The translations under genes and the position numbers were made by a program. Positions 1 through 8,970 of a DNA stretch of 64,000 nucleotides are shown here, one piece after another. The notes below the pieces were generated by a model. The model was not told where the DNA came from and did not search any database. It worked only from the letters and a program-made list of their open reading frames with translations. Every line of letters starts with the position of its first letter. The stretch's first letter is position 1. This DNA comes from Sphingomonas taxi (GTDB taxonomy: Bacteria > Pseudomonadota > Alphaproteobacteria > Sphingomonadales > Sphingomonadaceae): the NCBI GenBank assembly GCA_003243195.1, contig QFQI01000011.1, positions 21,844-85,843 of the forward strand. The letters run 5' to 3'.

Positions 1-353
1 TGGTGGCTGCCCCCGGCCGTGTTAGCCGCATAGCCGTGCTTCAGCGCCAGGAGCGCGGCCAGCCAGGTGCCGCCCGGCACCATCCGCGCACGCCGGGCGA
101 CCGTCGCGGTGACCGGAAAGCCGATCCGCCGTTCCTTCGCACGTGGCACCTGCGCCGCCAGCACCTCCGCGACGTAATCGGGATCGTGGGTCGCCTCCAG
201 CCACGCGGAGGGCATCGCTTCGGGCAGATGCCATGCCACCGCGTCTCCCAGCCCGAGCAGCAGATCGCGGATGGCGCCGTTCTTTCCCCAGCGGTAGCTG
301 CTGCGCGCCGGCGCTTCGGTGACGTAATCGGGGTGGTGGACGACCGGGATCAT
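1..353 (-). CDS. Histone deacetylase family protein, N-terminal part (runs off the left edge)
   Basis: Reading leftward from ATG at 353, the frame stays open to the window edge (117 codons). The translation opens MIPVVHHPDYVTEAP and reaches NTAGGSHH at the edge, which matches the conserved AGG(T/S)HHA zinc-site motif of class II histone deacetylase / acetoin-utilisation deacetylase proteins. Bacterial members hydrolyse acetyl-amide bonds on proteins or small amines; the substrate here is unknown. The rest of the catalytic domain (roughly 180 further residues) lies outside the window. The gene is divergent from the esterase starting at 415. The family call rests on the N-terminal third only, but the motif is distinctive. 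Confidence 0.85.
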   Translation of the reverse strand, partial: MIPVVHHPDYVTEAPARSSYRWGKNGAIRDLLLGLGDAVAWHLPEAMPSAWLEATHDPDYVAEVLAAQVPRAKERRIGFPVTATVARRARMVPGGTWLAALLALKHGYAANTAGGSH

Positions 354-414
354 CCCCGTAAGATAGGCGCCGAACGACCGCGCGCCACGACCGACGCGCC
401 TTGTGGAGCATGGC

Positions 415-1413
415 ATGACCGACCGGACGACCGCCTCTTCCCCCGAACCGTTCGTCCGTCCGGACGTGCGCGCCTTTCTGTCTTATCTCAACAACCTGCC
501 CGGCCCACGTACGCACGAACTGCCTGCGACGGAGGCGCGCGCGGTGATGCTGGCGATGCGCGACGTGACCGATCTGCCGCGCGGTGAACTGGCGGTGGTT
601 CGCGATCTGACCATCCCCGGACCGGCCGGCGCGATCCGCGCGCGGCTGTTCGATGCGCGCGCGACGCGCGTGCCCGGCCCGGCGGTCGTCTTCTACCATG
701 GCGGCGGCTGGGTGATCGGCGACATCGACACCCATGCGAGCTTCACCGCGGAGATGGCGCGCCAGCTCGACCTGCCGGTGATCTCGGTCGATTATCGGCT
801 GGCGCCCGAGGCGCGGTGGCCCGCCGCGCCCGACGACTGCGAGGCGGCGGCCCGCTGGGTGGCGGAAAGCCCCGCCGAACTGGACCGCGCCGTCACCTCG
901 CTGGTGCTGGCCGGCGACAGTGCCGGCGGCAATCTCGCGATCGTGGTGGCGATGGCGCTGCGCGACGCGCCCGCCACGGTGCCGGTGATCGTGCAGGCGC
1001 CGATCTACCCGGCGACCGACGCGTCGCGGACCTACGATTCCTATCGCGCATTCGCCGACGGCTATCTGCTGACCCATGCCAGCATGACGTGGTTCGGCGA
1101 TCATTATGCGGCCGATCCGCTGCACCCGCGCTTCTCGCCGCTGCTCGGCGAACTGGCGGGCCTGCCGCCGGCGGTGATCGTCACCGGCGGGCTCGATCCG
1201 CTTCGCGATCAGGGGCGCGCCTATGCCGCCGCGCTGGCGATGGCCGGCGTGCCGGTCAGCTATCAGGAGGCAGCCGGCACCATCCACGGCTTCATCACGC
1301 TGCGTCGCGCGATCCCGTCCAGCCAGGGCGACGTCGCGGCCTATCTGACCGCGCTGAAGGCGGCGGTGATCGCGGCGGAGGGACAGCGGGTGATGGCGCA
1401 GGCGGCGGGTTGA
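415..1413 (+). CDS. Alpha/beta hydrolase, HSL (family IV) esterase
   Basis: This 332-residue protein has the hormone-sensitive-lipase esterase signature. HGGGWVIGD near residue 95 forms the oxyanion hole, GDSAGGN near residue 165 carries the nucleophile serine, and GGLDPLRDQG and GTIHGF supply the Asp and His of the triad. Such cytoplasmic enzymes hydrolyse short- to medium-chain acyl esters; the natural substrate cannot be read from sequence. ATG 415 is chosen over the in-frame GTG at 403 because GGAG at 405-408 lies 6 bases before it. No signal peptide is visible. The divergent neighbour is the deacetylase-like gene. Confidence 0.88.
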   Translation: MTDRTTASSPEPFVRPDVRAFLSYLNNLPGPRTHELPATEARAVMLAMRDVTDLPRGELAVVRDLTIPGPAGAIRARLFDARATRVPGPAVVFYHGGGWVIGDIDTHASFTAEMARQLDLPVISVDYRLAPEARWPAAPDDCEAAARWVAESPAELDRAVTSLVLAGDSAGGNLAIVVAMALRDAPATVPVIVQAPIYPATDASRTYDSYRAFADGYLLTHASMTWFGDHYAADPLHPRFSPLLGELAGLPPAVIVTGGLDPLRDQGRAYAAALAMAGVPVSYQEAAGTIHGFITLRRAIPSSQGDVAAYLTALKAAVIAAEGQRVMAQAAG

Positions 1414-1444
1414 TGCCGCCCGCCACGCGGCCTAGTTGGGCGCG

Positions 1445-1936
1445 ATGAGCACCCCGGACACCCTGCCGTATCGCCCCTGCGCGGGCGTCATGCTGATGAA
1501 CCGCGATGGCAAGGTCTTTGTCGGCCAGCGGCTCGATAACGTTCTGGAAGCGTGGCAGATGCCGCAGGGCGGGATCGACCCCGGCGAGGATGCGCGCGAG
1601 GCCGCGGTGCGCGAATTGTGGGAGGAAACCGGCGTCACTGCCGACAAGGTGACGCTGGTCGCCGAGGCGCCGGAGGAGCTTACCTATGATCTGCCGCCGG
1701 AAATGGTCGGCAAGGTCTGGAAGGGCCGGTATCGCGGCCAGCGCCAGCGCTGGTTCCTGTTCCGCTTCGACGGGAGCGATGACGATATCCGTATCGACAC
1801 GCCGCACCCGGAGTTCCGCGCGTGGCGCTGGGCGGACCCGGCCGACCTGCCGCACCTGATCGTCCCGTTCAAGGCACAGCTCTATCGCGACGTGCTGGCG
1901 GCGTTCCGCGCGCATCTGCCCGCCGGCGCGGCATAG
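1445..1936 (+). CDS. rppH: RNA pyrophosphohydrolase RppH (Nudix)
   Basis: The 163-residue protein carries a full Nudix box, GGIDPGEDAREAAVRELWEE followed by TGV (about residues 38-60), preceded by the WQMPQGG typical of the RppH/YgdP group. The family removes pyrophosphate from triphosphorylated mRNA 5' ends to start decay, and also cleaves dinucleoside polyphosphates. Length and architecture match alphaproteobacterial RppH. ATG 1445 is preferred over an in-frame TTG at 1436 because orthologues start close to the YRPCAGVML block. It lies 31 bp downstream of the esterase and 14 bp upstream of the DUF481 gene, so cotranscription is possible. Confidence 0.92.
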   Translation: MSTPDTLPYRPCAGVMLMNRDGKVFVGQRLDNVLEAWQMPQGGIDPGEDAREAAVRELWEETGVTADKVTLVAEAPEELTYDLPPEMVGKVWKGRYRGQRQRWFLFRFDGSDDDIRIDTPHPEFRAWRWADPADLPHLIVPFKAQLYRDVLAAFRAHLPAGAA

Positions 1937-1950
1937 CGACGAACCCCGCG

Positions 1951-3024
1951 ATGTTCTGCGCGCTGCTGGGCACCGTGCTGGTCGCCGCCGCCCCGCCCCC
2001 CGCGCCGCCGGTCGCCATCCAGTCCGCGGCGCAGCGGCGCGCGGCGACGCGGCGCCGCCGCGCGCGACAAACGTTGCTCACGCGGCCGGAGGTGGAGGTC
2101 GATCCCGTCGTCATCGACGCGCCGCCGCCGACGGTTCCGCCGCCCGAGCTCTCCGACCTGGGCGTAAACCTGTCGCGTATTCCTGGTCCCGAGATCCCGC
2201 CCGAGATCCGGGCGATGCTGGATGCGGCGATGCAGGCTGGCGACGACAGCGGCGTCGATACGATCGTCAAATATGCCCGCGCCGGCGATCCCGGATCGCG
2301 CGATCTGGTGGTGCGCCGCGCGACCGAGTGGCGCGACGCCCGCTCCCGCGCCCGCAACGAGCGGCTGAGTCGCGCCAGCGTGCTGGAACTATGGTCGGGG
2401 CGCGTCGAGGCCGGAGGCTCCGTTTCGACCGGCAACTCCAACGTCACCGGGCTGAGCGGAACGGCCGACCTGACGCGCGAGGGGCTGCGCTGGCGCCACC
2501 GCGTGCTGGCGCAGGCGGATTTCCAGCGCACCGGCGGCGTCACCAGCCGTGAGCGCTACGTCGCGGGATACCAGCCCAACTACAAGATCAACGACCGCGG
2601 CTATATCTACGGCAATGCCCAATATGAGGCGGATCGTTTCCTCGGCTATTACAGCCGCTATTCGGCCTCGGTCGGTGCCGGCTATGGCGTGTTCCGTCGC
2701 ACCGGGCTGACGCTCGATCTCGAACTCGGCCCGGCGTTCCGCCAGACCGATTTCACCGACGACACCATGCAGAGCAGTCTGGCGGTGCGCGGCAGCATGG
2801 ACCTGCGCTGGACATTGTTCAGCGGCCTGGCGGTGACGCAGACCGCCTCCGCCTATCTCGAACAATATAACAGCACGGTGCAGAGCGTGTCCGCGATCGA
2901 GGCCAAGCTGCTGGGGCCACTCTCCGCGCGCCTGTCCTACACCGTGCAATATGAAAGCGAGCCGCCGAACGGGCGGCTCAGCACCGACACGATCAGCCGC
3001 GCCTCCATCGTCTACGCCTTCTGA
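1951..3024 (+). CDS. DUF481 (YdiY-like) outer-membrane protein
   Basis: A 357-residue protein with a short hydrophobic N-terminus that could act as a signal peptide, then a basic and proline-rich stretch. The C-terminal half (from about residue 150) is made of alternating beta strands rich in Tyr/Arg/Gly and ends in IVYAF, a terminal aromatic as in outer-membrane barrels. The segment beginning GRVEAGGSVSTGNSNV is the usual DUF481 start. Function is unknown for the family; some members are salt- or acid-induced. The frame stays open upstream into rppH, but ATG 1951 is the first start giving a plausible export signal. No strong ribosome site is visible. Confidence 0.75.
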   Translation: MFCALLGTVLVAAAPPPAPPVAIQSAAQRRAATRRRRARQTLLTRPEVEVDPVVIDAPPPTVPPPELSDLGVNLSRIPGPEIPPEIRAMLDAAMQAGDDSGVDTIVKYARAGDPGSRDLVVRRATEWRDARSRARNERLSRASVLELWSGRVEAGGSVSTGNSNVTGLSGTADLTREGLRWRHRVLAQADFQRTGGVTSRERYVAGYQPNYKINDRGYIYGNAQYEADRFLGYYSRYSASVGAGYGVFRRTGLTLDLELGPAFRQTDFTDDTMQSSLAVRGSMDLRWTLFSGLAVTQTASAYLEQYNSTVQSVSAIEAKLLGPLSARLSYTVQYESEPPNGRLSTDTISRASIVYAF

Positions 3025-3072
3025 GTAGCACGGCTGTTTCGTTCGCAGTGTCCGGCGGCTACGAAGGCGATC

Positions 3073-4275
3073 ATGGAGCGTCTATCTTCGATCGAGCGTC
3101 GCGCGTTGGACCGTATCGACGCGGCGGCGATGCTCGCGCAGGTCGAGCGCTGGGCGGCGATCAATAGTGGCACGCGCCATCTGGCGGGCTGCGCGCGCAT
3201 GGCCGCGGAACTGGCGGACGGCTTCGCCGCGCTGCCGGGCGATGTCCGGCTGGTCGACCCCGCGCCGGCGCAGAGCGTCGGCACCGATGGACGGGTCGAG
3301 CCGCTGGCGCATGGCCGCCACCTCCGCCTGACTGTGCGACCGGACGCGCCGGTGCGATTGCTGCTGACCGGGCACCTGGACACGGTCTATCCCGCCGACC
3401 ATCCCTTCCAGTCGCTGGCGTGGCGCGAGCCGGGCATCCTGGGCGGCCCCGGCGTCGCGGACATGAAGGGTGGCCTGGCGCTGATGCTGGAGGCACTGCT
3501 GGCGATCGAGGGGGTCGCGCCGCACATCGGCTATGAGGTCGTCATCAATTCGGACGAGGAGACCGGCTCGCTGTCATCCGCCGCGCTGCTGGCCGAGGCG
3601 GCACACGGCAAGGCGGCGGCGCTGACCTACGAGCCGGCGCTGCCGGACGGCACGCTGGCGGGCGCGCGCGGCGGCACCGGCAATTTCTCGATCGTGGTGC
3701 GCGGTCGCGCGGCGCACGCCGGGCGCAACCCCGGGGACGGCCGCAACGCGATCGTCGCGGCGGGAGCACTGGCGGTGCGGCTCCATGCCGGACGCTCGCC
3801 GCGCCTGGCGGTCAATCCCGCGCGGATCGACGGCGGCGGACCCAATAACGTCGTGCCCGACATGGCCGTGCTGCGCGTCAACTTCCGCCCCGCCGATGCG
3901 GAGGAGATCGACCGCGCCCGGACCGCGATCGACGCGGCGGTCGCGGAGGTCGCGGTCGCGCACGATGTGGAGATCACCGTGCATGGCGGCTTCAATCGCC
4001 CCCCCAAGCCGATCGACGCCGGCGCGGCGCGGCTGTTCGCGCTGGTGCGCGACGCAGGCGCCGATCTGGGGCAACCGATCGCCTGGCGCGACACCGGCGG
4101 CGTGTGCGACGGCAACAACATCGCGGCGTGCGGCGTGCCGGTGGTGGACACGATGGGCGCGCGCGGCGGCGCGATCCACTCCACGGACGAATTCCTGATC
4201 GTCGACAGCCTCGCCGAACGCGCTGCGCTGTCGGTGCTCACCATCCTGCGGCTAGGCCAGGGAGCCCTTGCATGA
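3073..4275 (+). CDS. M20 family zinc hydrolase (CPG2/ArgE-like) in the ast operon
   Basis: The 400-residue enzyme has the M20 metallopeptidase pattern. LLTGHLDTVYP supplies the first zinc His/Asp, GPGVADMKGG the bridging Asp, NSDEETGS the catalytic Glu, and GAIHSTDEF the last metal His. The central RGRAAHAGRNPGDG segment is the dimerisation/lid domain seen in carboxypeptidase G2 and ArgE. M20 enzymes cleave N-acyl amino acids or dipeptides. Its stop overlaps the astA start by four bases (ATGA at 4272), so it heads the arginine succinyltransferase operon. A role in releasing succinate from a succinylated pathway intermediate is inference; AstE itself belongs to a different fold. GAAGG 7 bases upstream supports the start. 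Confidence 0.87.
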   Translation: MERLSSIERRALDRIDAAAMLAQVERWAAINSGTRHLAGCARMAAELADGFAALPGDVRLVDPAPAQSVGTDGRVEPLAHGRHLRLTVRPDAPVRLLLTGHLDTVYPADHPFQSLAWREPGILGGPGVADMKGGLALMLEALLAIEGVAPHIGYEVVINSDEETGSLSSAALLAEAAHGKAAALTYEPALPDGTLAGARGGTGNFSIVVRGRAAHAGRNPGDGRNAIVAAGALAVRLHAGRSPRLAVNPARIDGGGPNNVVPDMAVLRVNFRPADAEEIDRARTAIDAAVAEVAVAHDVEITVHGGFNRPPKPIDAGAARLFALVRDAGADLGQPIAWRDTGGVCDGNNIAACGVPVVDTMGARGGAIHSTDEFLIVDSLAERAALSVLTILRLGQGALA

Positions 4276-5285
4276 CCTTCGTGATCCGCGCCGCGACCGA
4301 GCGCGATCTGCCGCATCTGTACGAGATGGCGAAGCTGACCGGCGGCGGCTTCACCAACCTGCCGCCCGATCGCGCCGCGCTGGGCGCCAAGCTGCGCCGC
4401 AGCGCCGAGGCTTTCGGACATGACGAGGCGACGCTCAGCGACGAACTGTTCGTGCTGATGCTGGAAAACACGGCCACCGGCGAAGTGCGCGGCACCTGCC
4501 AGCTCATCACCCATGTCGGGCAGCGCCACCCCTTCTACAGCTATCGGCTCGGCACGCTGGCGCAGCACAGCCGCGAGCTGGGCCGCACCTTCCGGGCCGA
4601 GATGCTGTCGCTGACCACCGATCTTGAGGGGGCCAGCGAGGTGGGCGGGCTGTTCCTCCATCCCGGCGAACGCGCGGGCGGACTCGGCCTGCTGCTGGCG
4701 CGCAGCCGCTACCTGTTCATCCGCGCGCATCGTGCCCGCTTTGCCGACCGCACGCTGGCGGAGCTGCGCGGCGTGATCGACGAGGCGGGTGGCTCGCCGT
4801 TCTGGGACGGGCTGGCCGGGCGCTTCTTCGGCATGGGGTTCCAGGAGGCCGACGAGTTCAACGCGGTGAACGGCCATCAATTCATCGCGGACCTGATGCC
4901 CAAGCACCCGATCTACACCGCGATGCTGTCGGAAGGCGCGCGCGCCGCGATCGGCCTGCCGCATCCCTCGGGACGCGCGGCGATGCGGATGCTGGAGAAT
5001 GAGGGATTCGCGTACGAGAATTACGTCGACATCTTCGACGGCGGCCCGACGATGACCGTTCGTACCGACCAGATCCGCACGATCCGCGCCGCGCAGGATG
5101 CGGACGTCGTCGCGGTGGAGCCGGGCGGTGACGAGGCGCTGGTCGCGACCGGACGGCTCGCCGACTTCCGCTGCGCCTATGCCCGGATCGGGACGACGGA
5201 CGCTGGGGTGACGCTGGACCCGGCGGCGGCGGCGGCGCTACGCATCGGGCGCGGTGATCGGGTGAGCTGGATCGGACGGTTATGA
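4272..5285 (+). CDS. astA: Arginine N-succinyltransferase AstA
   Basis: This 337-residue protein matches AstA over its whole length: MTFVIRAATERDLPHLYEMA at the N-terminus, the FRAEMLSL and GLFLHPGERAGGLG acetyltransferase-like core, and RFFGMGFQEADEFNAVNG downstream. AstA transfers succinyl from succinyl-CoA to the alpha-amino group of arginine, the first step of the AST arginine-degradation pathway. The gene overlaps the M20 hydrolase upstream and astB downstream by four bases each, which indicates translational coupling. A longer open frame begins upstream inside the hydrolase gene, but only ATG 4272 gives a family-like N-terminus. Confidence 0.95.
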   Translation: MTFVIRAATERDLPHLYEMAKLTGGGFTNLPPDRAALGAKLRRSAEAFGHDEATLSDELFVLMLENTATGEVRGTCQLITHVGQRHPFYSYRLGTLAQHSRELGRTFRAEMLSLTTDLEGASEVGGLFLHPGERAGGLGLLLARSRYLFIRAHRARFADRTLAELRGVIDEAGGSPFWDGLAGRFFGMGFQEADEFNAVNGHQFIADLMPKHPIYTAMLSEGARAAIGLPHPSGRAAMRMLENEGFAYENYVDIFDGGPTMTVRTDQIRTIRAAQDADVVAVEPGGDEALVATGRLADFRCAYARIGTTDAGVTLDPAAAAALRIGRGDRVSWIGRL

Positions 5286-6535
5286 TGCGCGAGATCAACT
5301 TCGACGGCATCATCGGCCCCAGCCACAATTATGCCGGGCTCAGCCCCGGCAACCTCGCCGCCACGGCCAACGCCGGCCATGTCGCGCATCCGCGCGCCGC
5401 TGCCTTGCAGGGCGTGGCGAAGATGCGCGCCAACCTCGCGCTCGGGCTGGTGCAGGGCGTCCTGCTGCCGCACCCGCGACCGGATCACGACTGGCTGGCG
5501 CGGCTGGCGACCGACTATGATGCCGCCGCGCCGCACCTGCGCGCGCAAGCGCTGTCCGCCTCGGCGATGTGGGCGGCCAACGCGGCGACCGTGTCCCCCG
5601 CGCCCGACACGGCCGATGGTCGCTGCCACCTGACCGTCGCCAATCTCGTGACCATGCCGCATCGCAGCCATGAATGGCGCGCGACTCTGGCGCAACTGCG
5701 CGTCGCGTTCGCCGACGACCGGTATTTCGTGGTCCAGCCGCCCGTGCCGGCCCCGTTCGGCGACGAAGGCGCGGCCAATCACATGCGGCTGTGCGCCGCG
5801 CATGACGCGCCGGGCGTGGAGGTGTTCGTCTATGGCGTGCCGGGCGGCCCCTTCCCCGCGCGCCAGCATGTCGAGGCGAGCCGCGCGATCGCGCGTCACC
5901 ACCGCCTCGATCCGGCGCGGACGCTGTTCGTCCAGCAGTCGGTCGCGGCGATCGCGGCGGGGGCGTTCCATAACGATGTCGTTGCGGTCGCCAACGAGCA
6001 TGTCCTGCTCGCACACGAGCAGGCGTTCGAGGATCGCGATCGGTTCCATGCCGATCTGCGCCGGCTGTTGCCCGAGGTCGAGATCGTCGAGGTGCCCGCC
6101 ACGGCGGTCAGCCTGGCCGACGCGATCGGTTCCTATCTGTTCAACGCGCAACTGGTCACCCCGCCTGACGGACAGCCGACGCTGATCGTCCCGGAGGAGG
6201 CGCGGGCCAACCCGCGCGTATGGGCATGGATCGAGGCGCATCTTGCCGGCAACGGGCCGATCCGCCGCGTGAAGGTGGTCGACGTGCGCGAGTCGATGGC
6301 GAACGGCGGTGGCCCGGCGTGCCTGAGGCTGCGCGTCGTGTGCGATCCCGCCACCGTCGATCCGCGCTTCCTGGTCGACGATGCGAAGCTCGACACCATC
6401 GCCGCCGTGATCGAGCGTCACTGGCCAGCCGACATCCGGCCCGAAGCGATCGGCGACCCCACGCTGCTGACCACGATCGCCGCCGCGCGCGATGCCCTGC
6501 TGACGGCGCTCGATTTACCCGAGTTGCGCGCATGA
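5282..6535 (+). CDS. astB: N-succinylarginine dihydrolase AstB
   Basis: A 417-residue AstB. It has REINFDGIIGPSHNYAGLS at the N-terminus, FHNDVVAVANEHVL in the middle (catalytic His region) and GGPACLRLRVV near the C-terminus with the conserved nucleophile Cys. AstB hydrolyses N2-succinylarginine to N2-succinylornithine, two ammonia and CO2 in the cytoplasm. Start codons at 5282 and 5285 are both possible; 5282 overlaps the astA stop. The downstream small membrane protein gene overlaps its stop in turn. astC, astD and astE are not in this window. Confidence 0.95.
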   Translation: MMREINFDGIIGPSHNYAGLSPGNLAATANAGHVAHPRAAALQGVAKMRANLALGLVQGVLLPHPRPDHDWLARLATDYDAAAPHLRAQALSASAMWAANAATVSPAPDTADGRCHLTVANLVTMPHRSHEWRATLAQLRVAFADDRYFVVQPPVPAPFGDEGAANHMRLCAAHDAPGVEVFVYGVPGGPFPARQHVEASRAIARHHRLDPARTLFVQQSVAAIAAGAFHNDVVAVANEHVLLAHEQAFEDRDRFHADLRRLLPEVEIVEVPATAVSLADAIGSYLFNAQLVTPPDGQPTLIVPEEARANPRVWAWIEAHLAGNGPIRRVKVVDVRESMANGGGPACLRLRVVCDPATVDPRFLVDDAKLDTIAAVIERHWPADIRPEAIGDPTLLTTIAAARDALLTALDLPELRA

Positions 6536-6777
6536 CGCGGCCCCCGCTCGTCGTGCGGCTCTGGCGTCGCTTCGCCCGGCTGTTCGTCATCAGGACGAAG
6601 TTCGAGGCGTTCCTGCTGATCTACGCGCTGGCGACCGGCGCCGTGGAACGCGGACTCGGGTACGTGCACCGTTTTCCCGGCATCTCGGGCTGGATCATGT
6701 TCATGGCCTGTAGCGCGGCGGTGTTCATGGCCGGCGGCCGGATCATCGACGGGGTGGATCGCGATCTGGCCGAATAG
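6532..6777 (+). CDS. Small membrane protein of unknown function, last gene of the ast operon
   Basis: An 81-residue protein beginning MTRPPLVVRLWRRFARLFVI. It has a basic amphipathic N-terminus followed by two hydrophobic segments, about residues 23-40 and 50-68 (SGWIMFMACSAAVFMAGG), and an acidic C-terminus. It is probably an inner-membrane protein with two passes. ATG 6532 overlaps the astB stop by four bases, so it is almost certainly translated with the ast genes. I do not recognise a domain. A link to arginine or ornithine uptake or to membrane anchoring of the pathway would be speculation. Confidence 0.7.
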   Translation: MTRPPLVVRLWRRFARLFVIRTKFEAFLLIYALATGAVERGLGYVHRFPGISGWIMFMACSAAVFMAGGRIIDGVDRDLAE

Positions 6778-6795
6778 CGCCCGATGGTGCTTGAT

Positions 6796-6807
6796 ATGTT
6801 GTAACAT
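6796..6807. promoter_or_regulatory. Probable Zur operator upstream of the znuD-like gene
   Basis: ATGTT-GT-AACAT is a perfect 5-bp inverted repeat around a 2-bp centre. It sits inside GATATGTTGTAACATTGC and matches, with one central change, the ATGTTATAACAT core described for alphaproteobacterial Zur boxes. It lies about 20 bp upstream of the start of a receptor whose family is zinc-regulated, which makes repression by zinc-loaded Zur the simplest reading. No binding evidence is available here. Confidence 0.6.
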
Positions 6808-6827
6808 TGCGGTAGGGAGGCGACACC

Positions 6828-8960
6828 ATGTCGGAGTCGTCGATGAAAGCCCTTCTGTTCGCCGCGGTCGCGCTTGCGCCGCTCGCCCTTCCCGCCACCG
6901 CGCAGACCGCGCGCCAGCCCGATCCGCACCGTTCGGACGAGGTGATCGTCACCGCGCCGATCCGCCTGAGCGAAACCGATGTGTTGCAGGGCACGTCGGT
7001 GCTGAGCGGCGCGAACCTGACCCGCGAACTGCGCCCGACCATCGGCGAGACGCTCGCGCGGTTGCCCGGCGTGTCGGCGACATCGTTCGGCCCCAATGCC
7101 TCGCGCCCGATCCTGCGCGGCTTCCAGGGCGACCGCATCCGCGTGCTGACCGACGGCATCGGCTCGATCGACGTGTCGAACACCTCGGTCGATCATGCGG
7201 TCGTCATCGACCCGCTGCTCGCCGAACGCGTCGAGGTGCTGCGCGGCCCCGCGGCATTGCTGTACGGCTCGTCGGCGGTCGGCGGCGTCGTCAACGTCGT
7301 CGATCGCCGCATCCCCCGCGCGCTGCCGGAGAATGGCTACCGCGTCGATGCGATCGGCACCTATGGCAGCGCGGCGAACGAGCGGTCGGTCGGCGGTGCG
7401 GGCGACGTGACGGTGGCCGGCCCGCTGGTGCTGCACGTCGACGGATCGTACCTGAAGGCCGACGACCTGCGCACCGGCGGGCGGATCCTGTCGCGCGCCG
7501 CGCGGGCCGCGTCACGGGTCGCGGCCGGTCAGCCACAGAACGGCGACGACCCGATCGACTTCGCCGCCAATGCCGCGCTGCGCGGCAAGCTGCCCAACAG
7601 CGCCGCGGAGACATGGACCGCCGGCGCCGGCGCATCGATCGTCACCGACGGCGGCATGCTGGGCGCGTCCTACTCGCACTATGACAGCCTGTACGGCGTG
7701 CCGGTCCGCTATGCCACCGCGGTCGGTCAGGAGCAGGAGGCGCCCCGCCTCGATGTGGCGCAGGACCGTTACGACCTGCGTGCCGAGGTCACGCCGCACG
7801 GCGCGGTGATCGATGCGATCCGCCTGCGCGCCGCCCATGCCAGTTACCGGCACTTCGAGCTGGAGGAGGACGGATCGGTCGGCACCGCCTTCTATAACAA
7901 GGGTCTGGAGGCGCGCGCCGAGTTGGTACAGGCCAGGCGCGGGGCATGGCAGGGGGCCAGCGGCGTCCAGTATTTCAGCCGGGCGTTCGACGTCGTCGGC
8001 GACGAGGCGTTCCTGCCGCGCAACAACACCGAGCAGACCGGCATCTTCACGCTCCAGCAGTTCGACACCGGCCGGTTCAAGGCGGAGGGCGGCCTGCGGT
8101 ACGAACATACCGCGCTGACCGCCGATGCGGGCATCCGCGAGGGCACCGAACGGTTCACGGCGCGGGAGCGGCGGTTCGACACCTGGTCGGGTTCGCTGGG
8201 CGGCGCCTATGCGCTGAGTGATGGCGTGCGGATCGGGCTGAACGGATCGCGGACCGAGCGCGCGCCGTCCGCTGAGGAGCTGTTCGCCAACGGCCCGCAC
8301 GCCGGGACGCAGGCCTATGAGCTGGGCAATCCCAACTTTCGCCCCGAAACGTCATGGGGTCTGGAGGCGACGCTGCACGCGCACAGCGACATCTTCAGCC
8401 TGGATGCCTCGGCCTATTACAACTGGTTCGACAACTACATTTACGAAACGCAGGTTGCCGACACCGCGTGCGTCGCCGCGGCGGGCGGCGACATCGAACT
8501 GCCGTGCTTCCGCTACGATCAGGCGAAGGCGCGCTACTACGGGTTCGAGGCGGACGCCTCCGCGCGGCTGGCGACGATCGGCACCCACACGATCACTGCC
8601 GACCTGCTGGGCGATTACGTCCATGCGCAGGTCGTCGACCGTGGCCCCGTGCCGCGCATCCCGGCACTGCGCTTGTTAGGTGGCCTCGAAGCGCGCAGCG
8701 ACACCAGCGGCGGCCGGATCGAGGTGGAGCAGGTCTTCCCGCAGCGCCGCACCGCCGCGTTCGAAACCGGCACCGACGGCTACACGATGGTCAACGCCTC
8801 GCTGTCGCTCCATCCGTGGGGCGGCGGTGACCGGCGCAGCATCCTGCTGGCGGCGAACAACATCTTCGACGTGGAGGCGCGCCGCCATGCCAGCGTGTTG
8901 AAGGACTTCGCGCCGCTCGCCGGGCGCGACATCCGGCTGACCTTCCGCGTCGGCATCTGA
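6828..8960 (+). CDS. znuD: TonB-dependent receptor, ZnuD-like (probable zinc uptake)
   Basis: A 710-residue outer-membrane receptor. It has a signal peptide (cleavage near ATAQTA), a plug domain with SFGPNASRPILRGFQGDRIR and VEVLRGPAALLYGSSAVGG, and a 22-strand-type barrel ending DIRLTFRVGI. The GVSATSFGPNASRP block, APSAEELFANGPHAGTQAYE and the C-terminal RRHASVLKDFAPLAGRD are all features I associate with ZnuD zinc receptors rather than siderophore receptors. It would import zinc across the outer membrane using TonB energy. AGGGAGG 7 bases before ATG 6828 fixes the start. The Zur-type palindrome just upstream supports the substrate. No ABC transporter genes lie adjacent. Confidence 0.82.
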   Translation: MSESSMKALLFAAVALAPLALPATAQTARQPDPHRSDEVIVTAPIRLSETDVLQGTSVLSGANLTRELRPTIGETLARLPGVSATSFGPNASRPILRGFQGDRIRVLTDGIGSIDVSNTSVDHAVVIDPLLAERVEVLRGPAALLYGSSAVGGVVNVVDRRIPRALPENGYRVDAIGTYGSAANERSVGGAGDVTVAGPLVLHVDGSYLKADDLRTGGRILSRAARAASRVAAGQPQNGDDPIDFAANAALRGKLPNSAAETWTAGAGASIVTDGGMLGASYSHYDSLYGVPVRYATAVGQEQEAPRLDVAQDRYDLRAEVTPHGAVIDAIRLRAAHASYRHFELEEDGSVGTAFYNKGLEARAELVQARRGAWQGASGVQYFSRAFDVVGDEAFLPRNNTEQTGIFTLQQFDTGRFKAEGGLRYEHTALTADAGIREGTERFTARERRFDTWSGSLGGAYALSDGVRIGLNGSRTERAPSAEELFANGPHAGTQAYELGNPNFRPETSWGLEATLHAHSDIFSLDASAYYNWFDNYIYETQVADTACVAAAGGDIELPCFRYDQAKARYYGFEADASARLATIGTHTITADLLGDYVHAQVVDRGPVPRIPALRLLGGLEARSDTSGGRIEVEQVFPQRRTAAFETGTDGYTMVNASLSLHPWGGGDRRSILLAANNIFDVEARRHASVLKDFAPLAGRDIRLTFRVGI

Positions 8961-8970
8961 GGTGAGGCCG

